Assembly: GCF_050624435.1 (NCBI RefSeq)
Contig: NC_134535.1
Location: 123,677,731 to 123,741,730 of the forward strand
Source: Tenrec ecaudatus
Taxonomy: Eukaryota; Chordata; Mammalia; Afrosoricida; Tenrecidae
Length of the DNA: 64,000 bases
Reading direction: 5' to 3'
In this document: positions 26,101-41,100 of the stretch, in pieces
Layout of the letters: each line of letters opens with the position of its first letter
How positions within the stretch are numbered: position 1 is the first letter of the stretch
Made by a program: the position numbers and the translations under genes
Notes under the pieces: generated by a model
The model's database searches: none
What the model was told of the DNA's origin: nothing
The model's input: only the letters and a program-made list of their open reading frames with translations

Positions 26101-29100
26101 CATAACACAGGGGTCTTGAACACAACCTAATATTGCTTTTCTTATCGATTTTGATTAAAGATTTTGTATTAATTGGAGTTTTCTTTCCAGGGGATATTCT
26201 CGGTCCTGCCATGCAAAATTTAGGGAATCTTCTCCAAATGCCTTTTGGCTATGGCGAGCAGAATATGGTCCTTTTCTCTTCCAATTTTCATATTTTGGAC
26301 TACCTGAGCCAAACTCAACAACTGACGGAAAAGATCAAATCCAAGGCTATCGCATACTTGATCAAAGGTAAAGCCTTTCAACTCTTTTATTTCAGTTCAG
26401 TTCTTGCATCCCAGAACTTTTCTCATGTGAAGTACATTGAATGTCTTTGTAACTATTTATCTATCTATCTCCATTTATAGTGAATGTGAATGGCCAATTT
26501 ATCCAATTTTCCTGCTGGATATAACTTTGACATTTAAATAGAGTTGTATCTCCTTTCTTGTTCTAGGCTATCAGAAACAATTGTCCTATAAGCACCCAGA
26601 TGGATCATATAGCACCTTTGGACCTCAAGATCAACAAGGGCGCACATGGTTTGAATTGATTTATACTTTATATGAATTTTATTAGAAGTTGTACATTTTT
26701 TTTTCAGGTAGGAAGGAGTCAAGTATTTAAGAATTAGAAAAAACTATAAACCTTCTCCCCCCAATGTTTATTGAAAACACTACACGTGTTTACCTAAATT
26801 CATTCAAATAGCATTCTTAGAATTCAGGTTAAATAATCTTATTCCCATGTTTTATTTATGACAAATGCATGATAAGTAAACAATTCATTAGGCAAAAAGG
26901 CAACTCAACAGATAAAGATAAGAAATATGAAAGCTAATTTAATGTATAAGCACATTATTATAACCAGAGTATTAATATTTTTCCAAATCAACCTTAAAGG
27001 TAACGACAACAGCATGCTCATTGACGGCAGTACTGAGAAACAGTGCTGTGTAGACACGTACCTTCTTAATGAGATAGGAAAAACCTTTGCTTAAGCACAT
27101 AGTTCTTGCTACAAGTAGTGAAAGAAGTACTAAAAAGCAATTAAACTAAGCATTGATTTTGCTAGGATTATAATACTAAATGATAGTGTGATTAGTGACA
27201 CAGGAGTTAAGTTTCTAAAGTTATTCCTGATATTCATAACATTTATCTACAAGCTCATCTCTGCACCTAACTACTATGTCCTGGGAACAGTAATGATCTG
27301 TTGAGATGTATAATCACAAATGCTAACTGTAATCATCATCATCGCTTTCTATTGAGTATAGTGAATTCCTGTACAATCCACTGAGGTCGATATGTAGCAT
27401 TACACTACCAATTTTAAGGTGAAGAAATACACAGGAAAGTTAAGTAATTTACCCAAGATCACCCTGCTTTTTATGGGGCAGAGCTGGAGCATCCTTTCCA
27501 GGAGTCTGGGTTTGTACCCGCGACAAGATTTTGCCTCTCACTTAAACACGAAAAAACTTCATGAAGTTTTAAAAACCTCACAAAGCATAGGAACTTCAGG
27601 ACATTTAGAGTATCGTGAGGAATGACAATTAAGATAAAAAGTTTGAGTGCAATATGATAACAGATATAGTAACAATAGACCCATGATTCTAAGGGAGTGC
27701 ATAAGAAGGACGACTTTTCCCAGAAACTGTATGATGTACTTTGGCTTCAAAGCGTTTATGGGAAAATTCCACTATCTTTGAATTCCAGGGTTTTTAATGA
27801 TGAACCTTTTAAAGTCCCTTTGTAGATTCAAGCTAAATGCAGTGCAGGTTACGCACATTGGTGCTTATAGCCTAGTGCTTGCATGTAAAGAATGTCAGTC
27901 TACAGGAGGAAAGAGTACATATATGAATAATCCTAGCTTGGATGATTGAATCCGCTGGACTTTAGCTCGTCTGTGAAAATGAGGGATAAATGTCTCATCT
28001 TGGCTCAAAGGAACTCTTCTGGTCACCTGTTGGCCCTTTCTGTTAAGTCAGTTCCTACTTTATAGCATTTTCATGGCTGTAATCTTAATAGAAGAACCAG
28101 AACTTCTATGGGTTTGAATTGCCTTTAGGTTAGTGGTTAAGGACAAACCATGTGTGCAATCCAGGTATTTTGCCTATTTACAATATGAGGGGGTACCTCT
28201 GCCCCCCACCCCCAAAAACAAAAACAAACCGGAATTGCGCTGGGCAAAACAGAGGTACTTTAGTAGTAAGTATTTTTCCCACTAGGTGAGCATCCCAGCA
28301 ACTCGCTCTGAGTTAGTGCACCTAGTGGTGTCACCCAGGAAGGTTCTCTCTAGTCACAGTGAATGTTTTGTAAAAGTTTCGCTGGAACCTCATTTTTTTG
28401 TAATGGCCGATTTAAGAGAACAGTATGCGGCTGTGAAATTTTGTTTCCTGCTCGGGAAAAATGTCACAGAACGGCGGTGATGTTGAGCACAGCTTACAAG
28501 GACAGCGCTATGAGAAAACTCACATGTTGAAGTGGTTTTCTCATTTCAAAAAAAGGTGAAATGTCGATAGATGACAAACCTTGTTCTGGATGTCCACCAA
28601 CTTCCCCAAGCATGTCAACTCATAGTGCACTTGAAGCTCGTTCCACCAGGTCACACTGTTAATCAAGCTTTCTATTTAGAAGTCCTGAAAAGATTGCTTA
28701 ACAGTGTGTCGTCGGGGGCCGGGGGGCAGGGAAAGGCCTGATTTGTGACAGGCGGGACTGATTTTGCCACCACGACAATACACCTGCTCACACGGCTCTC
28801 AGGGCACCAGTTTTGGCAAAACAGCATTGCCTCTCTGATGCCACGCGCCTTACTCATTTGACCTCACTCTGCGTGACTTCTTTGTCCACGAATGAAGAGG
28901 GACAGGAAAGGACAGCGCTTTAACGCTGCAGAAGGAGTGGAACAGAAAACGAAGGAGTCTGTCGGCCATCCGAACAGATGAGTCTGAAAAAGGTTTCCAA
29001 TGATGGAATTGCAGCTTAGAACAACATATTAAATGTATTGGAGGGTACTTTGACAGTGACAAAGTTGTTTTTAAAAAAATTAAATACATAGCTTTGAAAA

Positions 29101-32100
29101 TATATTCAGCTGTTTGGGGGAGTCCCCATCATACATTACTAACTGATGTTAAGAAAGGCCAAATAGAGGAAGAACTTAAAGTGAAGGAGAGAATCCGGGA
29201 AGCCATCATAGGCCAGGTAACACTTCATCTGGGACACGAGGGATGAATAAAGAAGCCCTCACTGACCTGGAGGCCGACGCACAGAAGCAGCCCCATCTGG
29301 AGAGGTGAAAGGGGGCACATAACAAACGGGCTGCGGTGTGGCAAGAAGGGGTGAAGCTCACATATTAAGTCAGGATTAGGGAAAGGGATTTTCAAATAGG
29401 AGACTCAACAATCCCGTAAAAAGGCACAGTTTTCTTTGAATATTGCCTTTATCTGTCCACATTCGTTAACTCTCATTGATTGCGTGCTGTTTTCCAGGAT
29501 CACCCCATTGGTTTACAAGTATTTTGCAGTATCTAAGCCCTACATTTTTATCGATGATAACATCCAGTCTCGGACCTTTATTTGGCTCATGAATAATCAG
29601 CAAGCGGATGGCTGCTTCTTAAATGTTGGCCCTGCGTTCCACAGTGTCTTGAAGGTAAGGGAGAAATCCTGTTTTACAGATTGTTTTGTTCTTTGCTCAT
29701 GATCATTCGGTGATTCCCAAAGATTTCATAAAGTCACTAACCTCAGATTTCTGCCAACATAAATTACAACACAGACACCTAGAAAGCCTTTCTTCTTCAC
29801 AAATCCTTCCACCAGATTAAAAGTTCTAGAAGAACGGATGTTGTCCCACAGTAAAGGAGATGGTGGCAGAGGTGGAGTGTGCCAGTGGAAGGATTATTAG
29901 TAAAAGTATGAATGAAGTATAGCATGATTACAGAACCCGAATCATTACAATATTTTAATATATTATCATCCAGGAAATGCCTTGCTACTAGAGTTTAAAG
30001 ATGTCAATTCAAACTGTTTTAGCTTTTACTTGTTAGTATGCCATAAGTCAGTGCTAATGAATAAATTAACCTTTTATCTTTGAGTTTTTCCCTACTTTCC
30101 ATTTTCTTCCTAATTAGTATGGTAATATTTATTTGCTGAGACTAGTTTAGTAGATTAAGAAAAGGAATTAATCAAAATATTATTCATATGACAACTAACA
30201 ATAGCCACCACAATATTGTGTATATTTTCTTTCCTTCAGTTTTTTTCAGTATATAATCATGTTTTCCATAAGTATTCTCTATTAATGTTTAGTCTTTTTA
30301 AATGGAATATTTTATATAATGGCTGTCATTATTTTAATAGCTGTCATTAAAATGATTTTAAAACAAATATAGCAGCTTCAAAATATTTTATATTATGGAT
30401 AGACTGTACTTGCTTGTTACTGTTGTGTTTTCAATAATGTGTGTGAACAGTCTTACATATAAATATATTTCCCTGGTGATTGTTGAAGTAACCCTGGTGG
30501 CTCTGTGGGTTAAGCGTTGAACTGCATGGTTTGCAGTTCAAACCCACTAGCCGCTCCTCTGGAGAAAGATGGCGCTAGCTCCTGTAAAGATCTAGTCTGC
30601 GGAACTCTGAGGAGCAGTTCCACTCTGTCCTTTAGGTCACTCTGAGTTGAAAACTTAACTCAATGACAGTGAGTTTGATGTTTTTTGTTGTTATTGGTTT
30701 TGTTTGTTTTAATGATGAATATTAGGATATATATTTATAAATTAAATTTTAAGGGTTCTGAAATAATGTCATCAAATTGTTTTCTAGTATAGTTATGCCA
30801 ATTTAAACTCTTACCACAGTAGCATATTTCACTGACTTGCTCTACTACTGTTTGTGTTGAATAATATAAGTATTAAAAACAAAAATCTTCACAAATGCCG
30901 GAGCAAAAAAAATGAAGTGCTTCGTGACTACTTTTGTTTCAGGGCAGGTCTGGAGACAACTATTTTTCATGTGCTTGTTTTCAATTCGTATTTTTCCCTT
31001 TTCATTTCCCATCAGTCTTTGGGGGTTAATTTTATCTTCTTAACAACTAATGCTATTAACCTAAGAGTGTCTGTTTCAGTGTATAATCTATGTATGATCT
31101 GATCCTATATTCTAAATAGTCTACATTTATCATAACACCTCTGTGTTAATTTATAGTGATTTTTTGAACCAAATATATTAAATTGTTTTCCATGCTTGGT
31201 AGAATTTCTTCCTGCACTGCAGAGTCTGTTCCATTCGTCTACCTTTTTATTTTGCACTGCGCGCTTTTAATTGTTGTACAGTTGTAGTGTGTATTTTCTA
31301 TGCAATTTTGAGGATGAGGGTGAGTGTGAGAGAGAATTTACAGGCACTCTCTACCACCTGATTCCAAATGCATCCTCAGGTCCATAATTTTTTTTTAAAT
31401 GATCCTTCAATTCCTTTGCATACTCTTGATTCTTATTCACTATTAGGTAATTAATAAACAGCACTTTTTGAAGAAATTTTAAAAATTCACCCCAGAAGGG
31501 GGAGAATACATAAAAAAAGCAACCAGTTTGAACTTTCAAAGTAGATGGCATGAACAAGAAATGCATCTCTCCTTCTGCATTTTCACCCCGAGACTGACAT
31601 ATTGCCGCTATGTTCTATCCAGGGACAAGATGATAAGATTTCTCTCACTGCCTATGTTGTTAACGCACTGATTGAAGCTGGCCACCCAATCTCAGTAAGT
31701 AACCCACTTCTGATGTGCCTAACTGGCTTCTCACGAACCCAAAACATTTGACAGCAACAAAACGTGGACAGGAACTGGAACTGTGTTTGTAGCCACAACA
31801 TAATGCCAAAGAAATATTCCTCTAAGCAGTCAAAGCACACCCGACATGTAGAAATCAAACCGTATGTGTAGACATTCAAAGGAATGTGTCGCATGCAGGA
31901 CTGATCCTCCAGGGATGAACAAGCCCATCTACAAATCGTTGTCTTTCTTTTTTTCTCTCCATGTCTGTGCAGTCTGCGCCGATTCAAAGGGGCCTCCAGT
32001 GCGTGGAGGCTGCAGCGAGGGCGAGAGCCACGACCACCTACGAGCAGGCTCTCCTGGCCTACACTTTCAGCTTAGCAGGCCAGGAGGGCAAACGGCAGTT

Positions 32101-35100
32101 TTTGATCAACAAGCTACAAGAGACGGCAAAGAAGCGAGGTGAGAGCGGAGAGCCTTTCCTGGTGACCAGTCGCTCCTGGAGCAGCTGCGATGTACTTAGC
32201 ACGAATACAAACATTTGTGTTCAATATGACATATGTAGCAGCAAACCAGCAGTGAGGTCCAGCATAGCATTTCGGCATGGCCAATACAGCAGCATCCATT
32301 GTGTTCGTCACGGGTTCAACCACCCCCACTATGCCTTTCCAAAATATTCCATCGTCATTCAGCAACCCCTCCCTGTTTTCCTACTTCCTCTCCTCTTCCC
32401 CTAATAATTGCAAAGGAACTTTAGACTCTAACGTGGCCAGTTCTAGATTGCTCATATTTCTGGGATCATGCTCTATATGCCTTTTACAGACTGGTTTATC
32501 TCACCCAACGTCATGGTCATTCATGTGGTGGCGCACATCAGGATTCACTTCTCTCGATGGCTGAGCAATATTGGCCTCACCTTTATTTGGCATAGTCAGA
32601 TTTATAACCTTCAAAGACACCCCGTCTGATCGCATTTGCGTGTATATCCCATGCTTTGACGCCAACACGACTGAATCTCTTGCTTTTTGTTGTTGTCAGA
32701 TGGCTTGGTGTACTGGGAACTGGAAAAGAAGCCGTCTGTCGAAGAGGCCGCCTTGGGCTACCGTTGGGCGTCCTCTGCAGAGATAGAGACCAACTGTTAC
32801 GTTCTCTTGGCCCTTCTCTCCCACCCTCAGCTGACCTCCGGAGAGCTGTCCTATGCATCGCAGATTGTCAAGTGGGTGTCAAGGCAGCAAAACTCCCGTG
32901 GACGTTTCTCATCCACCATGGTGACTATCATTTTCACATCTTTCATTCGAGAAAAATGGAGCTATGGCTTTGTATTGATGGTGTTAGTCGTTGGATTTAG
33001 ATAGTACCTGTACCCAATCAGATGAGTCTGATGTCATGATGTCACTAACCGGCATTTTGCTGACTTTGTTTAAAAAATGTGCTATGCTTTTTTTTTTTTT
33101 GAACTTTATCTAGTAACAGTCTCTAAATGTTTATTCAAAATTAATTTTGTTTTAATGTTTTAAATGAGAGGTTAAACATCATCAAAAATTTGGTATGTAA
33201 AAAGGATACTCAAAATTAAAGGTTATGATACAAAGGGAAAAACTTTTTAGCACATGGTTCCATCGATTTCCAATATGATCAATGGGTGTGTGAATACCTT
33301 TCACTATATAACTTCAAAATAATTGTGAGCATCTTTTGATCTGAGGCAATAAAAGTTGTAATTGTGTGTAAAGTAAATCGCCCACATTTAATTAGGTAGA
33401 ATATGCGTTTAACTTCCTTGTTTATTTTATTCATGGTGCCTGGAAATATGACTGAAGCATGGCCTGACGGCGATGTTAATCTTTCTCTGGATTATTTGTA
33501 AGGCTCCAGAATAAAGTAAAAACATTTTAGGGAATGTAATGCTCTCTCCAAGTTTTCATTTGCTCTTTACCTTTTATCAGACTTCAATGATACACATGGT
33601 TTTCTTTTGATTTTCACTTAGTGTGTTCTCTCTAAGACTTCTTTAACACCATGCTACAAGACACACTCAACACAAAACTATTTTGAAATATGTATCCATA
33701 TCTCCGTGTGTTATTATACACTAATTTATTACATTTCAATTATTAAACTATCTAGGATTTTAAATGGCCAGCCAGTTGTCATATGTCATTTACTTAATAA
33801 AAGTAAATATCAATGTCTTTTTCTAGTTATTTGAAATACAGACTTATGGTGTTAAAAAGTTATATACGTATGTATACATATATCTTGTGTATGGTTACCT
33901 TTTTAGGCTTTCTATTATTTTCCAATGCATTTTTGACTTGGTTTCGGTTTTTAAGATGGGTGGACACAGTGGCTCAAACATGGTGGTTGTGAGGGTGGTG
34001 CAGGACCAGGCAGTGTTTCTTGCTGTTGCCCGTAGGGTCTCTGTGAGTCAGAACTGACGGACAACACCTAACAATAACAGTGTGTTTTAACATCTGATAG
34101 AGCGAAGCCTGACTCACAAGGCACTTTGAAATTTCTCTGGTCTCATATCACATTTTTATTCTATTACAAGGTATTTTGTTGTTGCTATTGTCTGTATTAG
34201 TTTAATGCTTAACTAAAGACAAGCTTGCCATTGGCCCATTTATTTTTAGATCTATATAACACAATAGTTATGAAAAAGACTATTGCATTTTAGATGGTTT
34301 TAAAATGATTTTAGCTGTATTTAGCTTACATGCATACATAGTATGCTTTAATATAATTTACACCATTTTTCTTTTAGGATACTGTGCTGGCTCTCCAAGC
34401 GCTGACCCTATTCCAAAGGCTCACTTTCTCTAGAAACAGACAAAATTCAGTGCTTATTTTCTCTAGCCAACCATTCCAAATGGGCTTCCACGTGAACAAT
34501 CAGAACCGTTTGCTGCTACAACAGATTCCATTGTCGACAACTAACAAGAACTACACAGTGGAAGTGAGCGGCTATGGTTGTGTATTCGTACAGGTAAATT
34601 GAGAGTTTCCTTTCTACTCATGAAAATTTCCAAATACACATAAAAATGCAGTAGTTCAATGAGTACTTAGATTGAAATGCTGCCTGAACCATCGCAGGAG
34701 ACACCTGAAGGGGTTGAAACAATTGCACTGTGAGAGAAACACTGATTGTCATTGATTTCATATATCCACTGTACTCCAAAAGGAGAAGGTCACAAACACA
34801 AAACTCATGTGCTACCCCTGCAGGTGACTATCCCTCTGATTATTTTTTTAATTTTTCTGGCAAGCAAGGAGAAAAAAATTGAGCATTTCCTCTTGCCTTT
34901 TCAGAAGGGCAATTCAGTATCCCCAGATTCTGAAGGGAACCCCTTCTTTGTAGAGCACCAGCTAACAATGACAGAAGGTAATTTAGAATTAGAAAATCAC
35001 CACTCTTGGTCTTCAATCAATGGGTAACTCGGGCTAAGGTCATCGCCTTAATTCAGTGATTCAACTTAGTCCACCTAATTCAGTGATTCAATTTAATCCA

Positions 35101-38100
35101 CCTTAATTCAGTGATTCAACTTAGTCCAGGATAATCACAATACACCTCCTGATAAAGGTAGCGAATGAGCCATCAGTCTCTAGGACTAGAGCGGGACAAT
35201 AAGTGAAGTGACTCGGAATAGGCAAGGAAAAAGAAACCTGATAACTCCAGAATGAGAAACATTCACAAAGGAACCTGGCCTGGTTTCTTGAACAAGTTTA
35301 TGTCGTGACCAGTACAAAAGATTGACAGAGCTACTGAATTACAAAAGAACTATCAATCAAGTTCAATACATGATCTTGGATTGAATTCTGGGCTGGAAAA
35401 CAAAGCAAAGCAAGCAAAATATATTTCTGAAAAGTAACTTGGTAATCATAATACATCATAATAAAACTATTGTTAACTAAAAAAGAGAACCCTCTATTTT
35501 GTTCATTGTGATCATGACACTGCTGCTTTAAGATGGAATACTCGTATTATTATGGTTTTGGAGATCCACTATGATATCCCTAGGGCTGTGATGATGTCTT
35601 TAATTTACTTTAAAAAGCAAAAGTGAAGCAAAGTTGTCGAATGTGAGCAACTGTTGAATCTAAGTACTCATTGGACTATGGTTTGTTTGTTTTTTAAGAA
35701 ACCAAAGAAGCATACAAAGGTCTAGTTTTATTTTGCACTTTATCTAGGGCACACAGTTTTAAACATTCATGTTTAATATTATTTATTCAGCTGTGTCACT
35801 ATCAGGTAAGGGTGGGACTGCTAACTGCAGGGTCATTGGTTCAGACTCACCATCCGCTCCAATGGATAAAGGCTGGCTGCTTCCATAAAAACGGATAGTT
35901 CTGCACCCTTTTATAGAGCCACTGGGTTGGAATGGTCTTCATGCCAGTGGATTTGATTTGCGCTTAATAATTGCAGTCACATGTTTGATTATGCATAAGT
36001 ATCTATTTCCTCAACCACTGTTGTTTCTTCATTCTAATATCAGGGATACAGTTGGATAGCATTTACACATGTATTAATCCTAGGAAATCGTTTTAAATAG
36101 CAAAGCAATAGTACTAACATATAAAACTACTAAATCAAGTTTCAGTCTTTTTAAAGAACTATATGTGTTTTCATAATATAAACCACTCAACATAACCGAA
36201 AAGCTGAGCTCGAATATTTTTTCTTTTTTAATTATGCTACCAACTTGATACTGTTAGGTTCATTCATTTTATATCTTCAATTTCATTACTTGGTTTAGAT
36301 TTCATTTAAAGGCAGCGGAGAGAGACATTATGTTATCTCCATTTGAGGTGTGCACACAATGTTTCTCTCTGAATATTATATTCTTAATTCTGATCCACTT
36401 AAAACTTAGGGTAGAAGTCTCCATAAGTATTTTCTGTAGACACTACCGTGTTGGGCATCTGACTACATTAGAAGTATACACTGAGTGAAATAGTGATGGG
36501 CCTTTCAATTAGTTCCTTTCTTTGACTGTCACACAGAGCACTAATGCATAGCACAGTGCGCTCACTATTGTATGCTTAGTGTGTTTCTGAAATAGAAATC
36601 TTAGATCGGGTCTCTAAGCTTATTTTCAAGTCTTACTGTTCTCGATTCAGATCCACAGTTCCCTTCTTGATTCATTAACTGTCACGCTGACACTGCTTTG
36701 GTTCCTACTCTTCTAACAGTATCTGTTATAATTTTATCAGTTTCTTAAGGGAGGAAGAAGATCATTTTAATTGTTACCCATGAGATACAGTATTTCCTGT
36801 GTCTGCTCCCACTTACCACTCTTTATCTAGATTTCCTCACATGTAAACTTGAGACCAAGTCATTGAAGAGATTTAAGTTATTAAATGAAAAGCACTTAAA
36901 AGTATATGCTTAGTAAATATTAGCTATTATTTCTAGATAAGACATAGGAGACACTAACAGAAATAAAATTTTACTTTCAATTTTAGTAAAAATATTAATG
37001 ATTTTCAAGTAATACATTTAAAAGTCATGAATTAATTAATAAATCATATATTTTATATTAATTATAGGCAACCCTGAAATACAGCATTTTCCTCCCCAAG
37101 AAGTCAACCGGGTTTTTCCTTTCTGTGAATACAGCCAATGCGGTGTGCAGAGGATCATTCGATACAAAGTTTGATCTTGTTGTCACAGCCAGGTATCAAT
37201 GTCTTCATCTTTTTTAATTTCTTAATTTGCATGTGTCTACCTCAAATGGAGATAACATCATGTCTCTGTCTGCTGAAAATTCCAATTGTTTTCTGTAAGA
37301 AATTTACCTGCCTGGATTCCCTAAGGGAGTGTTGTTTAGATTGTGTGAACTGTGTAAAATAATCCACCACCATCACCATCAGTGATGGACAACCCCATGT
37401 GTGTCTGCCTGGAACTGGGCCTCTTAAGAGTTTTCAATGGTGGAATTTTGGGAAGTAAATCAACGAGCCTTTCTTGCAAGGTGCCTCTGGGTTGATACTA
37501 GATGAACAACAGCATCGTGACTTGGAAAATACAAAGGAAAGAAGGAAACTGTAGGGAAGAAGTTTAAAAATCCTCCTCAAGAGATCGGTTTCCCTACATT
37601 TCTTATTTATGGATTTATGAATTGACATGGTACAATTCTGCACCTTCTATTCTGTGAACCAAAATGCTGAAACAATAATATCATCAAGTTCAGTTTTCTG
37701 GGTCCCCTTTGTATGTTATTTCATATTGACATATCATTAATTCTGTTTATTATGAGACTATGCTAACTTCAAAACAAAGAATAATATAAAGGTTATGAAA
37801 ATAGACAACAATTAATAACTGACTCCAACAAGTTCCCTTTTTGCTTCAGTTCAGGAGTTATGTGTTTGCCCTAGCCACCTTTAGCAATATCTACGTGCCA
37901 CTAAGTTACCCAATTTGGTTACATAATTGGTTGTAAATCCTATAAGCAAAATGACTGAATAAGGGCTTCACTTCCATATGGAATTTTGACACTCTGAAGT
38001 ATCATGAAAATATTCATAAATAAAAGTTAAATCTCAATAGAATTTTCTGCATGTTGTAATTTCATGTGATATTTAACAATACTGAGGCTATTGGTTCAAT

Positions 38101-41100
38101 TTTAGTCTCAGGAATATGACAGAACGTCAAATCTTGGCCACGTTTGTCCTCTAACTAGCCGCTTTGCATGTGAACACATTTTTCTTAAGTTTAAATTTTT
38201 TGCCTTTTAAAAATAGCTCTTTGGGAAGGCGCAGCTCTTCCAACATGGCAGTCATTGATGTGAAGATGCTTTCGGGATTTGTGCCTGATAAACCATCTAT
38301 TGAAAAGGTAAAGAATTAAATAAAAGGTAAAGAATTAATGAAAATAACTCTCACCCCCCGAAGAAGTCCATCCCTTCTCCCCCCCACCCCCCCCCCACAA
38401 AAAAAGTCACCTTTGCCATCGAGTCGATTCCGACACAGCCATGTCCTGCTTGGCAAAGTAAAGGGTCAGCTACAAGGAAGGCCTTCAAGGAGAAGGGTGG
38501 GCGCAGCGGCTGCAAACAGGGCATCAAACTTGCCAACAGCGGTGAAGATGGTGCAGGGGCAGGCAGCGTTGCCTTCTGTTGTGCCTGGGTTCCAGGCATG
38601 ACTACAAGTCAGAATGGACTCGGGGACACCTAGCTCCACCAACATAGGGTTTTTACAGGCATAAATCTTTATGGAAGCAGCCTGTGGTCCAGACTCCAGC
38701 ACGTAACCCATACCACCGCCTGCAGGGATATCTGTAATGTGGGAGGCCCTGAACTACGCCGTGGCCACAGGTTGATGGAGAAAAGGACACAGATCCTCTT
38801 CTCAGGAAATAAAATTTAAATCTCATCTATATCCAGTAACACAACAGTATTGGGGATTCTCAAGCTCAGTTATATTTTATATGGTCAAGATAAGTAACTG
38901 CGAGAAATTAAGGTAGGCAGATGCATTATGATTATTGTCCATATTCTACTTATCAAAAATTCATAAACTAATGCTGATAGATTTAGCCAAAAATGAAGAG
39001 TAAATTAATATCAAAGCTTAATATTGTTCCATAGCTAGAGGGGAAACATAGGAGGGATTTGTAAGGGTTAAGGAAACCACAAAGCATAATGAAAAAAATC
39101 TTTGGTCTTTTTGAATACTTTGGCATTTGTATTACTGCTTTATGACTCTTCTGCACCTTTTCCTTCTCTTTTTAGCTTCAGAGAGATGGTCAAGTACAGC
39201 GAGTAGAAACCAAAGCCTCCCACGTGTTTTTCTATCTGGAGAATGTAAGTGTTCCGTTGATATTCGTTTTGCATGCGCAATGCATGTGTCTAAGATTTTT
39301 AAAGTTTTTTTAAGGACTCAATTATAAAAATCGCATTGTGTAAATAATTCTGAATGTTTGAAATGGAGAGAAAATAAATTTCAATCTACCTAACATTATT
39401 TATTTGTTACTAGATTACACAAAGGAAAATACAATTCTCATTCTCCGTGAAACAGGATGCACTTGTCACAAGCATCAGGCCAGCATTCATCCAGATCTAT
39501 GATTACTATGGAGCGGGTAGGAACTTTACTTCACTTTAGTGTTCTCTTTATTTTGTGTTAAATTGGACATATACCAAGCTCCTCTTTTTCTCTGCTATTT
39601 AATATTATTCTTGAAATTATCTTCCCTTATTTGGTGTCTTGTAACTTTCAATGCTATGAATACAAAGTCTCCAAAGCAAACGCAGTTTAAGATTATGTCT
39701 ATCCATAAGAGCTCAATTTTCCAGTCATTTCGCCAAAATGTTCATTTAGATTACTGCAGCATGGTAGATTTGGGCAACGCAAAGTTAGTAGCATGATTGT
39801 TGCTTTATAGTTTCTTTGTGCATTCATCAGTACAGGGGCAGCAGGCCCGGGGAACCTGGTTCCGTTTCTGAGCAATGCATTTCAAACAGCAATTGTCCAG
39901 ATGTCAGTGTAAGCTTGTGGGTTGCTAGGATGTTGAGCGTGTTGTAACGGAGCTTCCAGACTAAGAAGAAAGGCTTGGTGATGGACGTACTTTAAAAACA
40001 ACCAAAGAAAACCCTCTGGACCCACAGGAGTCCAAGCTCATTGTTCCTAGTTTGCCACCAGTTTGGGATTAATTCAATGAGTGTTAAAGACAAATAACAA
40101 CAGTGATGTGGTATAGAGGATGAAGAAAATCATGTGGTTACTGGAATAGAGGGGAATATATATATATGACTGAAGATGATAGCAGTTTCTTAGTAAAAAC
40201 ATTTTTTAATTTTTTTTATTTTTTAAGACCCCGCGCCCAGTAAAAACATTTTAACAGGGATTTTTTTTTTTTTTAAACCACTACCATTTATTATTCTTCC
40301 CAATTCTATGAAGCAGCTGGGCCGGCTGATCTGGGCTGGGTTGGTAAATCTCTGCTCCCACTGCTCCGGGAACTGCAGTCAGCTAGGAGGTCAGTTAACT
40401 GGGTGATCTAGGGGACCCCCACACCAGATTCAAATACCCGGTGTCTTCCAGGTTCTTGCTTGGGGGCTAGCCGGGCTTGCTAGCTGAATTCTCTTGTTCA
40501 TGCTTCAACAATCTATGCATTTGAATTACGATGTCAAACAAATATTCAAAGTACCATGGACTGCCCAAAGACGATCCAAATCTGTCTTGGACGAAGTATA
40601 GCCAGAATGTTCCGTAGAGGCAAGGATGGCGAGGCTTCATCCAGCTTACTTTGAACACGTTGTCAGGAGAAACCAGCCCCTAGAGAAAGACATCATACTT
40701 GGTAAAGCAGAGGGGCAGTGGAAAAGAGGAAGGCCCCGGACAAGACGGATGGACACAGTGGCTGCGACACTGGGCTCAAACGGAAGAGCAACCAGGAGCA
40801 GGACGCAGAACCAGGAAGCGCTCTGTTGCTCCTAAGGTCACGGAGTCAGAGCAGACTCTGGCACCTACAACAAAAACATCTTTCCACAGACTAGACCGGG
40901 CATTGACCTGCTCAGTCACCTGAGTCATCCACCTGTCTGCACTCCTGTCAAGGTCATTCCTTCTTGAAGTGACCCTGTCAGGCAGAGGAGAACTGAGACT
41001 AGGAGCAGGCAGCTTTACCTTTCTTCCAGGGACAAGTACTTAACGCCCTGTGCCACCAGGGAATCTCACATGTTACCGAGTTCAGTGGCATTTTTAAAGA

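Noticed and set aside
32961-33000. Alternative extension of exon 17 past 32920 into the intron
   Set aside because: The frame stays open for a while, but the donor at 32921 gives exact continuity with the conserved DTV start of the next exon.
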